64,000 bases of DNA from a virus. The stretch is from positions 1 through 64,000 of the IMG/VR virus record IMGVR_UViG_3300027762_000003; one strand, 5' to 3'. The first letter of the stretch is position 1. Each line of letters starts with the position of its first letter. Below the pieces are notes generated by a model. The model ran no database searches, had not been told where the DNA came from, and worked only from the letters and a program-made list of their open reading frames with translations. The translations under genes and the position numbers were made by a program. Below, piece after piece: positions 34,443 through 41,488 of the stretch.

Positions 34443-34606
34443 AATTTCGATCCAACGGCTTTGTCTTCCATTATCCACCCGATCGCCATCCAGTCGTACT
34501 CAGACATAATGACCCCCGTGTTAGATCTCCATCCGTTGGGGTCTTTAAATAGCACCTTAGTGTTGCCACTAACTTGATGTTTGAATCGAACAAATTGTAA
34601 TGCCAT
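34439..34606 (-). CDS. Small protein, 55 aa
   Basis: Starts MALQFVRFKHQVSGNTKVLF at ATG 34606 with AGAGGGAAAACC as ribosome site, ends at TGA overlapping the next ATG. It contains WRSNTGVIMSEYDWMAIGW, a beta-like stretch. Leads the small operon that includes dnaN. Unknown. Confidence 0.6.
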   Translation of the reverse strand: MALQFVRFKHQVSGNTKVLFKDPNGWRSNTGVIMSEYDWMAIGWIMEDKAVGSKL

Positions 34607-34617
34607 GGTTTTCCCTC

Positions 34618-34997
34618 TTATTTAATCAATGCAGAAAAATCTATCAAATCATCCAACTCTTTAATTATTGGATATTTACTTGAGAGTCTGTTTAATTTCG
34701 TAGTGGCTTTTTCATCACTACAGACAATAATAAGCCTCTCAATTACCCACCCTTAGCTTCCACAAAGAGAGACGGAACGGTTTCTCCTTTTTTGATGACC
34801 GCAAAATCACATCGCCATACAAGACTACGATTGGGCTTAACATAGGAATTACTTGGGCAAAGCGGGATTCTATATTGCTGGTCTATCCGGTGTTCGCTTT
34901 CTGGGAAATGGTCTAACAGATGGTAGTAAACGCAAGCTTCAAAATTTGAGTCAAACTTCTTACCCTCCAAATAAGTTACATTGCTTCGATACCTCAT
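34618..34997 (-). pseudogene. Frameshifted phage nuclease-like gene
   Basis: The first frame (34997-34743, 84 residues) starts MRYRSNVTYLEGKKFDSNFE and has the nuclease-like core DFAVIKKG...FVEAKGG (D...E-x-K, as in PD-(D/E)XK nucleases), then stops. The next frame continues directly with W-V-I-E-R-L-I-I-V-C-S-D-E-K and ends LDDLIDFSALIK at 34618. One base change of frame at the G run after EAKG would restore a protein of about 125 residues. Either decay, a base error or translational slippage. Confidence 0.65.
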
Positions 34998-35560
34998 TTG
35001 ATCTTCTCCATGTGTGAATTAACTTTCTCTGCCCAACTTGGATCGGTGGCGTAAACTTCTCCAATTAGTTTAAGGCTTTCCTCTGGATTTGTCTTAGTAA
35101 ATTCAGTTGTTCTACCATGTTCCTTGAGGATGTTCTCTACCGTTTGAGCAAACAGAATATCGCTCTTGTCGTCTGCAAATCCCAAGTCCTGCACAACCAT
35201 TTGCCCGCCATAATATTCGGTGGTGGTGGTGGTGACATCGTTACCCTTGATTCCCCAATGATTGTTCTCGCCAATTACTGCTGCGCCGTTACCTGTTTCG
35301 TGAGAGGCGATCGCCAATGTAATTGCAGGGTTGATGCCGTAATCTTTCTCCAGATCTTGCGCGATCGGGTAGAGGGATTTCTGATATTCATCAAGGTTAG
35401 TCAGTGTTGTTAGCTGTTGCTCTCCTGGATTAGATAGCGGTATCCACCAATGGGATTGCCCTAGGTTGCCCAGGATGAGATGAATAGATAAAAGCCCGGC
35501 TGCCATTAGGCTAATTTTGGCTAGGAGCTGTAGCTGTGGGTCGTGGCTCGTTTGTTCCAT
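34994..35560 (-). CDS. Membrane-anchored glucosaminidase-like lysin
   Basis: An N-terminal transmembrane segment (ISLMAAGLLSIHLILGNLG, about 16-34) is followed by a FlgJ/LytB-type glucosaminidase domain: INPAITLAIASHETGNGAA with the likely catalytic Glu, NNHWGIKGND, and GEVYATDPSWAEKVNSHMEK at the end. Such enzymes cut peptidoglycan sugar chains. It sits with a lipoprotein, an M23 peptidase and an ATPase, so it may open the wall for an envelope-spanning machine or act in lysis. Confidence 0.8.
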   Translation of the reverse strand: MEQTSHDPQLQLLAKISLMAAGLLSIHLILGNLGQSHWWIPLSNPGEQQLTTLTNLDEYQKSLYPIAQDLEKDYGINPAITLAIASHETGNGAAVIGENNHWGIKGNDVTTTTTEYYGGQMVVQDLGFADDKSDILFAQTVENILKEHGRTTEFTKTNPEESLKLIGEVYATDPSWAEKVNSHMEKIK

Positions 35561-35909
35561 AGATAGTGTCTAGTCCTAGTTCGTAGGCTCTTGCGTTTGC
35601 AAATTCTCTCGCTGATTCGATTGAGTTAAATTCAATGGGGTAAATGCTATACCTAATCCCTTCAAGGGTGCAGGTTTGCCCAATTGGGGGAGTCAGGGCG
35701 ATCGCCACATAATAAGTATTTCCCTTAGCTCTGGTTGGGCATGTGTCACCAGGTTGGTTATTTTTACCCTTGATGTTGACATCAAAATCCCCAATAAATG
35801 TGTGGTCGAATTCATCCGGGATGATTCTGTATTCGCCTTTGGGAGTGGCGAGCGTGCAACTGGATATTAGTCCAGTGATTAAAGTCAAAAACACGAGCTT
35901 GAGTTTCAT
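35511..35909 (-). CDS. Putative lipoprotein, 132 aa
   Basis: The N-terminus MKLKLVFLTLITGLISSC is a signal peptide with lipobox I-S-S-C (Cys18), predicting lipid anchoring in a membrane. The mature part is beta-like with two further Cys (PGDTCPT, GQTCTLE) that could be disulfide bonded. Its end overlaps the glucosaminidase gene by 50 bases, its start overlaps the M23 gene by 4, so it is coupled to both. Confidence 0.75.
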   Translation of the reverse strand: MKLKLVFLTLITGLISSCTLATPKGEYRIIPDEFDHTFIGDFDVNIKGKNNQPGDTCPTRAKGNTYYVAIALTPPIGQTCTLEGIRYSIYPIEFNSIESAREFANARAYELGLDTIYGTNEPRPTATAPSQN

Positions 35910-36586
35910 GGCTTGAGTACCTTCTCTAAAAGTTCTCTGGATGGAATGGGGCGATCGCCGTTCTTGTCCTTGAGCCTCAAGTCCAAATGGGGGCCGGTTC
36001 CTGCATCCCCACTTTCGGCGATCTTCTGTCCCTTCTTGGCAGCGCCTGGGGTGCAGTCATGTAAGTGGAGAAATTGAACGGTGTACGTGCCTTCTGGGCT
36101 AGGGAACTCAGCCACTAATCCGGCTAATCCGCCATAATTGGGACATTGCACCGTAGTGTCAAAAGGTGCGTAAAGTGGAGTGCCGGTTGGCGTTCCAACA
36201 TCGATCGCTGCATGATAAGAGGAGCAGCCGCTACAGGGTGAGACTCTTGGCCCATAGCCAGAGGTCACGGGATGTCCAGCAATGGAGTCACCGGGAACTA
36301 GGCTTATGTTTGAAATTAGTTGAGCGTCTTGAATAGCTCCAGAGGTAGGGATGTTTGCCGTGCTTTTAGTCTTGCCGGGTTTACCTAATTGAGATTCTAG
36401 AAAAGATTGCCAGGGTTTCATTGTTTCATCCCATGTTTTATTTAAGTTTGGAAGGATTTGGATAGCCACAGCACCACAAGTTATAATGGTTGTGATCAGG
36501 AGAACACTGGTTTTTCTATTCGAGATCGTGGGACTTTTATTGCTGCGTTGAACTTCTTGCAGGTGGGGGGTGGTGATGCCCCCCAT
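35906..36586 (-). CDS. Membrane-anchored M23 peptidase
   Basis: Taken from the internal ATG at 36586, after the small membrane gene; a longer frame to 36673 overlaps it. One transmembrane segment (VLLITTIITCGAVAIQIL, about 27-44) is followed by a linker and an M23/LytM domain: GYGPRVSPCSGCSSYHAAID, LYAPFDTTV, LHLHD and GPHLDLRL. These hold the zinc ligands (His, Asp, His). The enzyme would cut peptide cross-links. Part of the envelope module. Confidence 0.85.
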   Translation of the reverse strand: MGGITTPHLQEVQRSNKSPTISNRKTSVLLITTIITCGAVAIQILPNLNKTWDETMKPWQSFLESQLGKPGKTKSTANIPTSGAIQDAQLISNISLVPGDSIAGHPVTSGYGPRVSPCSGCSSYHAAIDVGTPTGTPLYAPFDTTVQCPNYGGLAGLVAEFPSPEGTYTVQFLHLHDCTPGAAKKGQKIAESGDAGTGPHLDLRLKDKNGDRPIPSRELLEKVLKP

Positions 36587-36605
36587 TTTTACTTTGAGCT
36601 GGAAA

Positions 36606-36737
36606 TCAAGAGCCACCTTTAATAATCTCCACAATATTTGGGATATAGGAGCGTCGATAGCCTGGTGCGTCAAAACTCAAGGCGACTATCGCAAAAGCGC
36701 AGCAGGCTATAATTATTCCTTTGCTTATCGACCCCAT
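36606..36737 (-). CDS. Small membrane protein, 43 aa
   Basis: A short frame beginning MGSISKGIIIACCAFAIVAL at ATG 36737: a single hydrophobic helix with two Cys and a short polar tail. It lies between the 84-residue membrane gene and the M23 peptidase. Too short for most gene callers; supported by the continuous operon and hydrophobic profile only. Confidence 0.45.
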   Translation of the reverse strand: MGSISKGIIIACCAFAIVALSFDAPGYRRSYIPNIVEIIKGGS

Positions 36738-36979
36738 GGCATTTGCACCGATGTAGGACGAATGGGACTTGTGTTGTTAGCGGCTTGATTGGCTCCGATA
36801 TTTCCGATCCAATAAGCCGCGCCAACAAAGAAGCAAATAACGATAACGGAAGTGCCTACGACTTGCGACATAACCGAGAATCCACCGGCCACCGTATCGG
36901 TAACGGTGTGTGCCACATCAATCGTTGTTTTACGTTTCGCTAGACTTCCACCACGGGAAACCATATCAATATCTGCCAT
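36725..36979 (-). CDS. Single-pass membrane protein, 84 aa
   Basis: Polar N-terminus with SLAKRKTTIDVAHTVTDTV, one strong membrane helix (VVGTSVIVICFFVGAAYWIG, about 40-59) and a polar tail. Starts three bases after the ATPase stop. Resembles small subunits of envelope-spanning machines or minor coat-like proteins; the role is not known. Confidence 0.6.
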   Translation of the reverse strand: MADIDMVSRGGSLAKRKTTIDVAHTVTDTVAGGFSVMSQVVGTSVIVICFFVGAAYWIGNIGANQAANNTSPIRPTSVQMPWGR

Positions 36980-36981
36980 GA

Positions 36982-38223
36982 TTATGCTCCTTTCTTCTTG
37001 AATTCGATTACATTACTTTTTGGCTGGGGATTGGATGGCGCTTGTACCGATAAATCAGGGGTAGCGGTCACGAAAGGATCGTCCCCTTCTCTGCAAATAA
37101 TCGCCGCATATTTACCAAGCGCAATCCTTTCTCTGTGTAGTTTTTTCCTGTCCCAATGGTCAGGAATAATGGTGTTCGTATCGTTAATTAAGTTGCCCAA
37201 CAAGTACCAATGCATCTGCATGGTTGCGCTGGAATCAAGCTCGCACATTCCTTTTTTGAGGGAGTGCAACCCTAGGAAAACATCGACGTGAAACTTACGG
37301 AATCCATTCTGGATATAGGTAATCATTTCAGCCATTTCCTTGCCCGCACCAGTCCGGGTGATAAACCCTTGATATTCATCGATCACTACCAATAGCGGGG
37401 GTTCTTTTTTTAGGATCGCTTCTTCTCTTCTTAGCCCTTCCTGGTAAACCTTGTTGAACGCGGATAAAGCTTTGAACGGGTCTCTGACTACAATTTGGCC
37501 ATGCTCATCTTCTGAACATCCAGACAACCAGGACTCTTCATCGGGGTCATAGTGGGGGTCAATGATTAGAAGCTTTGTATCCGGCCTCGCTTGCAACCGC
37601 TTGCTGAGTAAGTGTCTCAGTGCGGATGACTTCCCCGAACCACGGGAACCCGCGATGATTGCCGATCCATTATGAAAAATCTTCTCGATTTCACTGAAGG
37701 GTTCAGATTCCTCATTGAATCCCATCCCATCAGCCCTGGCCGGGAATGAGGGTAACTCTTCCTCCTCTTCTTCGTCCCACAAGTCAATCGGGCTTGGGGA
37801 TATAGGTTGTGGACGAGACCCAGCCGTAAATGGTGGGGGACTGCTGAAGATGTTGAACGAGCGCTCGGTGGTATCTGTTGGCTCTTCTTCTGCGCTTCTT
37901 GGTTCCGATGTCTGCCATGATTCTTCTTCCTCTTTGTCTAGTTCGTAATCGTCGATTCCGGTCACGGAATCGTCTATGGGTTCATTAGTTTCTTTGATTT
38001 GCTTCTTGTTCGGGGTGTAGGCATATAGCCCGCCTATCGCTGCCCCGCCGATCATCATCATTCCCAATCCCTTGAAGAGTGGGTGCGCGGGCGGCTGCAC
38101 AGCTTCCTGGATGGATGAGTACGGGGTGGAGTTAAGCTCAATGGGTGGCTGGTAGCTGAAGGTGATCGCCCCACCTATCGCCAGGAGTGTCGATGCTGCC
38201 AGTACAGCCGGATTAAAAGGCAT
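36982..38223 (-). CDS. FtsK/HerA-like membrane ATPase
   Basis: Two N-terminal membrane segments (VLAASTLLAIGGAITFSY, about 7-24; LGMMMIGGAAIGGLYAY, about 53-69), an acidic disordered linker (about 75-175), then an ATPase domain: Walker A GSRGSGKSS at 192-200, LLIIDPHYDPDE, Walker B LLVVIDEYQGF. The layout is that of DNA-pumping coupling proteins (FtsK, TraD, HerA) or inovirus assembly ATPases. No relaxase is visible, so conjugation is not shown. Overlaps the next gene by one base. Contains the palindrome CGATTCCGGTCACGGAATCG. Confidence 0.75.
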   Translation of the reverse strand: MPFNPAVLAASTLLAIGGAITFSYQPPIELNSTPYSSIQEAVQPPAHPLFKGLGMMMIGGAAIGGLYAYTPNKKQIKETNEPIDDSVTGIDDYELDKEEEESWQTSEPRSAEEEPTDTTERSFNIFSSPPPFTAGSRPQPISPSPIDLWDEEEEEELPSFPARADGMGFNEESEPFSEIEKIFHNGSAIIAGSRGSGKSSALRHLLSKRLQARPDTKLLIIDPHYDPDEESWLSGCSEDEHGQIVVRDPFKALSAFNKVYQEGLRREEAILKKEPPLLVVIDEYQGFITRTGAGKEMAEMITYIQNGFRKFHVDVFLGLHSLKKGMCELDSSATMQMHWYLLGNLINDTNTIIPDHWDRKKLHRERIALGKYAAIICREGDDPFVTATPDLSVQAPSNPQPKSNVIEFKKKGA

Positions 38224-38939
38224 CAGTGTACACCTCCATCCATCGTGATTGTTATGGTGGGATCGATTGAGCGTTGAACATCAAAAGCAATATCAGAGCG
38301 ATTGTTGGCACGTTCGAGATCTCGGTATCCTTCCAGAACTTTCCGGCTATTCGCCAACTCCTTTAACCACACTCCGTCTGTATCACCGCCTAAGTCTCTG
38401 TCAAAAACTAGCGCGGTATGGGCCGCCTGATGTTTGACAATTGCAAAAGCTTTTAATTCCTCATCGGAAACTGCTAATTCTACTCTCCTGCCTTCACGGT
38501 TGACATAGATGATCTTGGCTTGAGTGCCCCCAACCGTTGCATCATTAGCTAAGTCTTGGGCATTGGCGATCGCCCCTAGGATGGCTTGATGTTCAGGAAC
38601 TCGATACAGGGGAGACTCTGGATTTGTGGACGCATCTTTAACCCGATCCTTCATGCTTGACGCAACCGAGCTAATGATTTGCTGGTGGATACCCATTTGG
38701 GTTGGACTTGGTGTGCGGTCATTATCAAAGTAATCCTTTAGGTAGGTGTTCCATGCTTGCTGGAGATTGTCGGATGTCTGCGCCTGCTCTTGAGTAATCT
38801 GCGGAATAACTGCACCGTAAGGAACTTGGGAGCGGAAGGGTTGCATCGCTACGATCAGAATAGATGCAAAAAGGATGGAGGCGGCGATCGAGATTTGTTG
38901 TAAATTGAATTTGAACCGTGCAAGGGTAAAAGCTTCCAT
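38223..38939 (-). CDS. Membrane-anchored protein of envelope module, 238 aa
   Basis: One N-terminal membrane helix (ISIAASILFASILIVAMQPF, about 17-36) and a soluble, mainly helical outer or inner domain of about 190 residues. No domain recognised. Its stop overlaps the ATPase start, implying that the two work together, for example as anchor and motor. Confidence 0.6.
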   Translation of the reverse strand: MEAFTLARFKFNLQQISIAASILFASILIVAMQPFRSQVPYGAVIPQITQEQAQTSDNLQQAWNTYLKDYFDNDRTPSPTQMGIHQQIISSVASSMKDRVKDASTNPESPLYRVPEHQAILGAIANAQDLANDATVGGTQAKIIYVNREGRRVELAVSDEELKAFAIVKHQAAHTALVFDRDLGGDTDGVWLKELANSRKVLEGYRDLERANNRSDIAFDVQRSIDPTITITMDGGVH

Positions 38940-38941
38940 GA

Positions 38942-39160
38942 TTAGAATCCTCCAAAAGGAACGACGGCGGGGGTAACGGGTTGCTCGTAGGGGTAGGCGC
39001 TAATCCCCTCCCGAATGAGTGAGCCAATATATAAAGCAGATCCGATCGCTACCCAAGTGGAGGTCACGTGAACCACCGCCGCTATGAACGGCATTGGTAG
39101 CGCCCAAGCAATGATAGGGATGAGTGGGGAAATAATCATAAGGTCGATGATGCGATCCAT
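38942..39160 (-). CDS. Two-helix membrane protein, 72 aa
   Basis: Start at 39160 with ACAGGA upstream; the longer frame overlaps another gene. The product has two hydrophobic helices (IIDLMIISPLIPIIAWALPM and FIAAVVHVTSTWVAIGSALY) and a short Pro-rich tail. Size and place recall holins or small subunits of secretion machines. Its neighbours include two wall hydrolases, so holin is possible. Confidence 0.6.
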   Translation of the reverse strand: MDRIIDLMIISPLIPIIAWALPMPFIAAVVHVTSTWVAIGSALYIGSLIREGISAYPYEQPVTPAVVPFGGF

Positions 39161-39186
39161 TTTTCTGATTCCTGTCGTTATGTTGT

Positions 39187-39549
39187 TTATTTCTCTCTCC
39201 TGAAGCCAATGAACGCGCCTAGCGCTGCTACGGCTAAGGCTGAGAAAAGAGGGGAAAGGGTGGGGTGGATTGCGTACCCGACAAATCCACCGATACCGGA
39301 GATGGGTGCGGCACAAAGTAAAACTTGGCGCTGCTCTTTCCAGGCTAGTTGCTGCTGCTGAGATACGAACTCGGCAAGCAGGGCTTCACTGGTTGGGGTA
39401 TCGATCCAGCGATGACTGCCATCGTCTTCTCTACCGGGCGCAATCCCAACTCCCCCAGTGCTTGGTCTAAAGGGCTTTCGTAAATCTCCCTCATTGCTTG
39501 CATCCGTGATTCGATTAATCGCTGCCCCAACTCTTCCAGGGATTGAGCT
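39187..39549 (-). other. Start-less membrane-protein frame reached by -1 shift
   Basis: This frame has no ATG, GTG or TTG before its protein-like part (PSTGGVGIAPGREDDGS...LLAEFVSQQQQLAWKEQ, shown in part) and ends in two hydrophobic segments (VLLCAAPISGIGGFVGYAI and LFSALAVAALGAFIGF). It overlaps the 181-residue gene in the -1 frame. A run of five G (39456-39452) lies in the overlap and would allow a clean -1 slip at G-GGG-G. Joined, the two frames give a protein of about 234 residues with a C-terminal membrane hairpin. Either programmed frameshift or a single-base mutation. Confidence 0.6.
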
Positions 39550-39890
39550 TCACCTGCAACATAAGCGCGCAAGGTTTCAGTCCCGGTTAGAACCCCTGCT
39601 GTCGCTCCCCTTTGAATGCCCTGGCTACGAAGCACGGAAAAGATATCACGGTGGGCGCGATCACCACTCGAAAGGTTGGATATAGTTTCCTGTTCTGGAG
39701 TCAGGTCGCCGCCCTTCACTTGTTGGCGGTTCGCATTCTGTGCAGCCTTCTCTTTTGCTGATAATAATTGCTCAACAATTTCATCGGGAATCTCATTGAC
39801 CCCATAAAGCGTTTTGTCGATAGCTGACAGCATTTTGTCAAGCTGGGGATTGGTCACGTTGATAAGTTGTAATACTTCTGCTCGTTTCAT
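39345..39890 (-). CDS. Helical protein, 181 aa (frameshift partner)
   Basis: A soluble, helical protein (VLQLINVTNPQLDKMLSAID, then LLSAKEKAAQNANRQQ, GTETLRAYVAGEAQSLEELG). The frame reads well to about residue 150; the last 35 residues (SIPQPVKPCLPSSYLSSSN) look unlike protein and may only result from missing the -1 shift. It starts the envelope module and overlaps the HTH gene start by 4 bases. Confidence 0.6.
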   Translation of the reverse strand: MKRAEVLQLINVTNPQLDKMLSAIDKTLYGVNEIPDEIVEQLLSAKEKAAQNANRQQVKGGDLTPEQETISNLSSGDRAHRDIFSVLRSQGIQRGATAGVLTGTETLRAYVAGEAQSLEELGQRLIESRMQAMREIYESPLDQALGELGLRPVEKTMAVIAGSIPQPVKPCLPSSYLSSSN

Positions 39891-40297
39891 TTGTTTTTCC
39901 TGAAGTTAAAGTGAATGATGGTTTGACTTTCTCTCTGTCCGTTCAGCCGCTTGTTGTATTGTGCCAAGCTGAATTTCTCTGGTTCGGTAATTAATGCTGT
40001 TTTGATTTCCTCTCGTTTCAACCTCTTCTTGCCTGGAGACCTACCAGGCTCGGTATAGGGTGGGGAGGTGAAAATTTTTAGGAGCCAGATCACGTAATCA
40101 TCGAGTGGTGACCTGGGATTAACAACAGCTTCATCGCAAAGAGCGGAGATTGTTGTTAATAAATAATGCAAAGAAGACGTTCGATAAATACCTAAATCAT
40201 CGGCTATTTGATGACGGGTCAACGTTCGGTTGGACAATGTAATCACTTTGTTTTTACTGTGTTTAATTCCTCTGTGATGTCTATGCTCATGTGACAA
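39887..40297 (-). CDS. HTH protein, 136 aa
   Basis: A basic protein with a helix-turn-helix-like segment LTRHQIADDLGIYRTSSLHYLL (about 26-47, described in part) and a His-rich N-terminus (SHEHRHHRG). It precedes the envelope module and may control it. The rest is not recognised. Confidence 0.55.
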   Translation of the reverse strand: MSHEHRHHRGIKHSKNKVITLSNRTLTRHQIADDLGIYRTSSLHYLLTTISALCDEAVVNPRSPLDDYVIWLLKIFTSPPYTEPGRSPGKKRLKREEIKTALITEPEKFSLAQYNKRLNGQRESQTIIHFNFRKNK

Positions 40298-40437
40298 AAT
40301 CGTTTTATTTGTTTCTGTCGCATGAGCTTAAGTTAGCCCATATAAATCGAGGGTTCAATGGTTGTGTAGCGACTTGCTCGCGTGGGTCGTCACATGAGCG
40401 ATTGCACAGTGCTTCCGGGGAATATGGCACTAAAAAA

Positions 40438-40457
40438 GCCAAGTCTCTAAACTTGGC
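40438..40457 (-). terminator. Terminator after 40485 gene
   Basis: GCCAAGT and ACTTGGC form a stem with T/A runs either side (AAAAAA before, TTAAAATTTTT after). It ends the minus-strand pair 40995-40485. Confidence 0.8.
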
Positions 40458-40484
40458 TTAAAATTTTTGGGGTTGTTTTTTCGA

Positions 40485-40742
40485 TCAAAATAGTGCTAGT
40501 TGTCCAGATCTCTCGTGCCTCAGTTCTTCGAGTCGATCCACCTGCTCTTTAGCCAACCCAATACAGTGGTCAGCTTCGCCTGAAACATTTTCCACTACGC
40601 ACGACCAAGCAGAATCGTTGCTATCTACCACGCTTAAAACAGGGGGACTATATTCAGAAATAAAGATCCTATATCCCCGGTACTCATCAATGAGAGTGTC
40701 TAACTCAAGAATATAGCGCGCATAAACTTCACCCCATCCCAT
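40485..40742 (-). CDS. Hypothetical protein, 85 aa
   Basis: Start at 40742 (MGWGEVYARYILELDTLIDE) inside the end of the preceding HTH gene; a start at 40763 is also open. The protein has a strand-rich middle (YRIFISEYSPPVLSVVDS) and a helical end with a LEELRHERSGQLALF tail. Looks like a small phage protein of unknown function. Confidence 0.5.
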   Translation of the reverse strand: MGWGEVYARYILELDTLIDEYRGYRIFISEYSPPVLSVVDSNDSAWSCVVENVSGEADHCIGLAKEQVDRLEELRHERSGQLALF

Positions 40743-40995
40743 GGCTAGATTTCCTCCCCGCACTCATAACATGATCAGCGATCGCCAACTGAAGCAATGT
40801 ACTGCGTGGTGGCTTGTGTTGCCCGCACACCCATTTGCGAACAGTGACCGGATGGACTTTTAGTAATTCAGCCACTTTTGTATAGCTGCATTCCCACCTC
40901 TGTAAGAAGGTGGTGATGGTGTACCCCTCGTACTTCCTGAAGAAGTGAGAAGCGTTCAGGATGTCTTCATCCGTTAGATATATGGGATGATGCAT
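40729..40995 (-). CDS. HTH regulator, 88 aa
   Basis: The protein has a helix-turn-helix CSYTKVAELLKVHPVTVRKW (about 35-54) followed by VCGQHKPPRSTLLQLAIADH, typical of small Xre/MerR-like phage regulators. GGAGG lies five bases before ATG. It has a hairpin leader of the GGTCAACCT-like family. Confidence 0.7.
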   Translation of the reverse strand: MHHPIYLTDEDILNASHFFRKYEGYTITTFLQRWECSYTKVAELLKVHPVTVRKWVCGQHKPPRSTLLQLAIADHVMSAGRKSSHGMG

Positions 40996-41066
40996 GTAAG
41001 CCTCCTATAGGTTCGGTCTATTGGGGGTCAGAAGTGATCGTTGGGTGGCCGCCCGGCGATCACTTC
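40996..41066 (-). promoter_or_regulatory. Hairpin leader L3 (divergent member)
   Basis: Minus-strand GAAGTGATCG (41066-41057) pairs perfectly with CGATCACTTC (41040-41031) around a GC-rich loop that has its own GGG/CCC pairing. GACCGAACCTATAGGAGGC then leads to ATG 40995, resembling the GGTCAACCT...AGAGG box of the other leaders. Confidence 0.6.
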
Positions 41067-41159
41067 GTCTTTTGTGTCACATGATAGCACTATTCACTCG
41101 AAATAGATACACTGTCAACACAAATTAGATAGAATCGATTCAAGAGAAAGGAGACAAGT

Positions 41160-41381
41160 ATGAATAACGAGCGAATATTGATCACGTTAAGCCAAGACGA
41201 GCTAAGACTACTCAAACTCTGGGCCGCTTGGCACGGAAAACCGCAATCCACTTATGCCGGACAGATATTGGGAGCTAGATTGGAGGCGAACCGAGAACTG
41301 ATCGAAGATCTAGTGAGATCGGCAGCAGAAAACCGAGGCATGAGCCATGAACAACTCTGTAAAGAATGGTTGGATGAGTAG
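41160..41381 (+). CDS. Small RHH-like protein, 73 aa
   Basis: MNNERILITLSQDELRLLKL then a helix GKPQSTYAGQILGARLEANR: a strand-helix-helix pattern like CopG/ribbon-helix-helix proteins. GAAAGGAGAC precedes the ATG. Divergent to the HTH gene; likely a small DNA-binding regulator. Confidence 0.6.
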   Translation: MNNERILITLSQDELRLLKLWAAWHGKPQSTYAGQILGARLEANRELIEDLVRSAAENRGMSHEQLCKEWLDE

Positions 41382-41488
41382 TACACCTATTGTTTTTTAC
41401 ATTGAAAACTATGCTAATCATCAGTATGTTTTACTGGTAATTAATGTTAGGAGAAGGTATGATTAAGGGGTGAGTTAATAACAGCCCT

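Noticed and set aside
36982-38223. Conjugation coupling protein of a complete transfer system
   Set aside because: No relaxase, VirB4-type ATPase or oriT-like region was seen in the window, so conjugation is not claimed.
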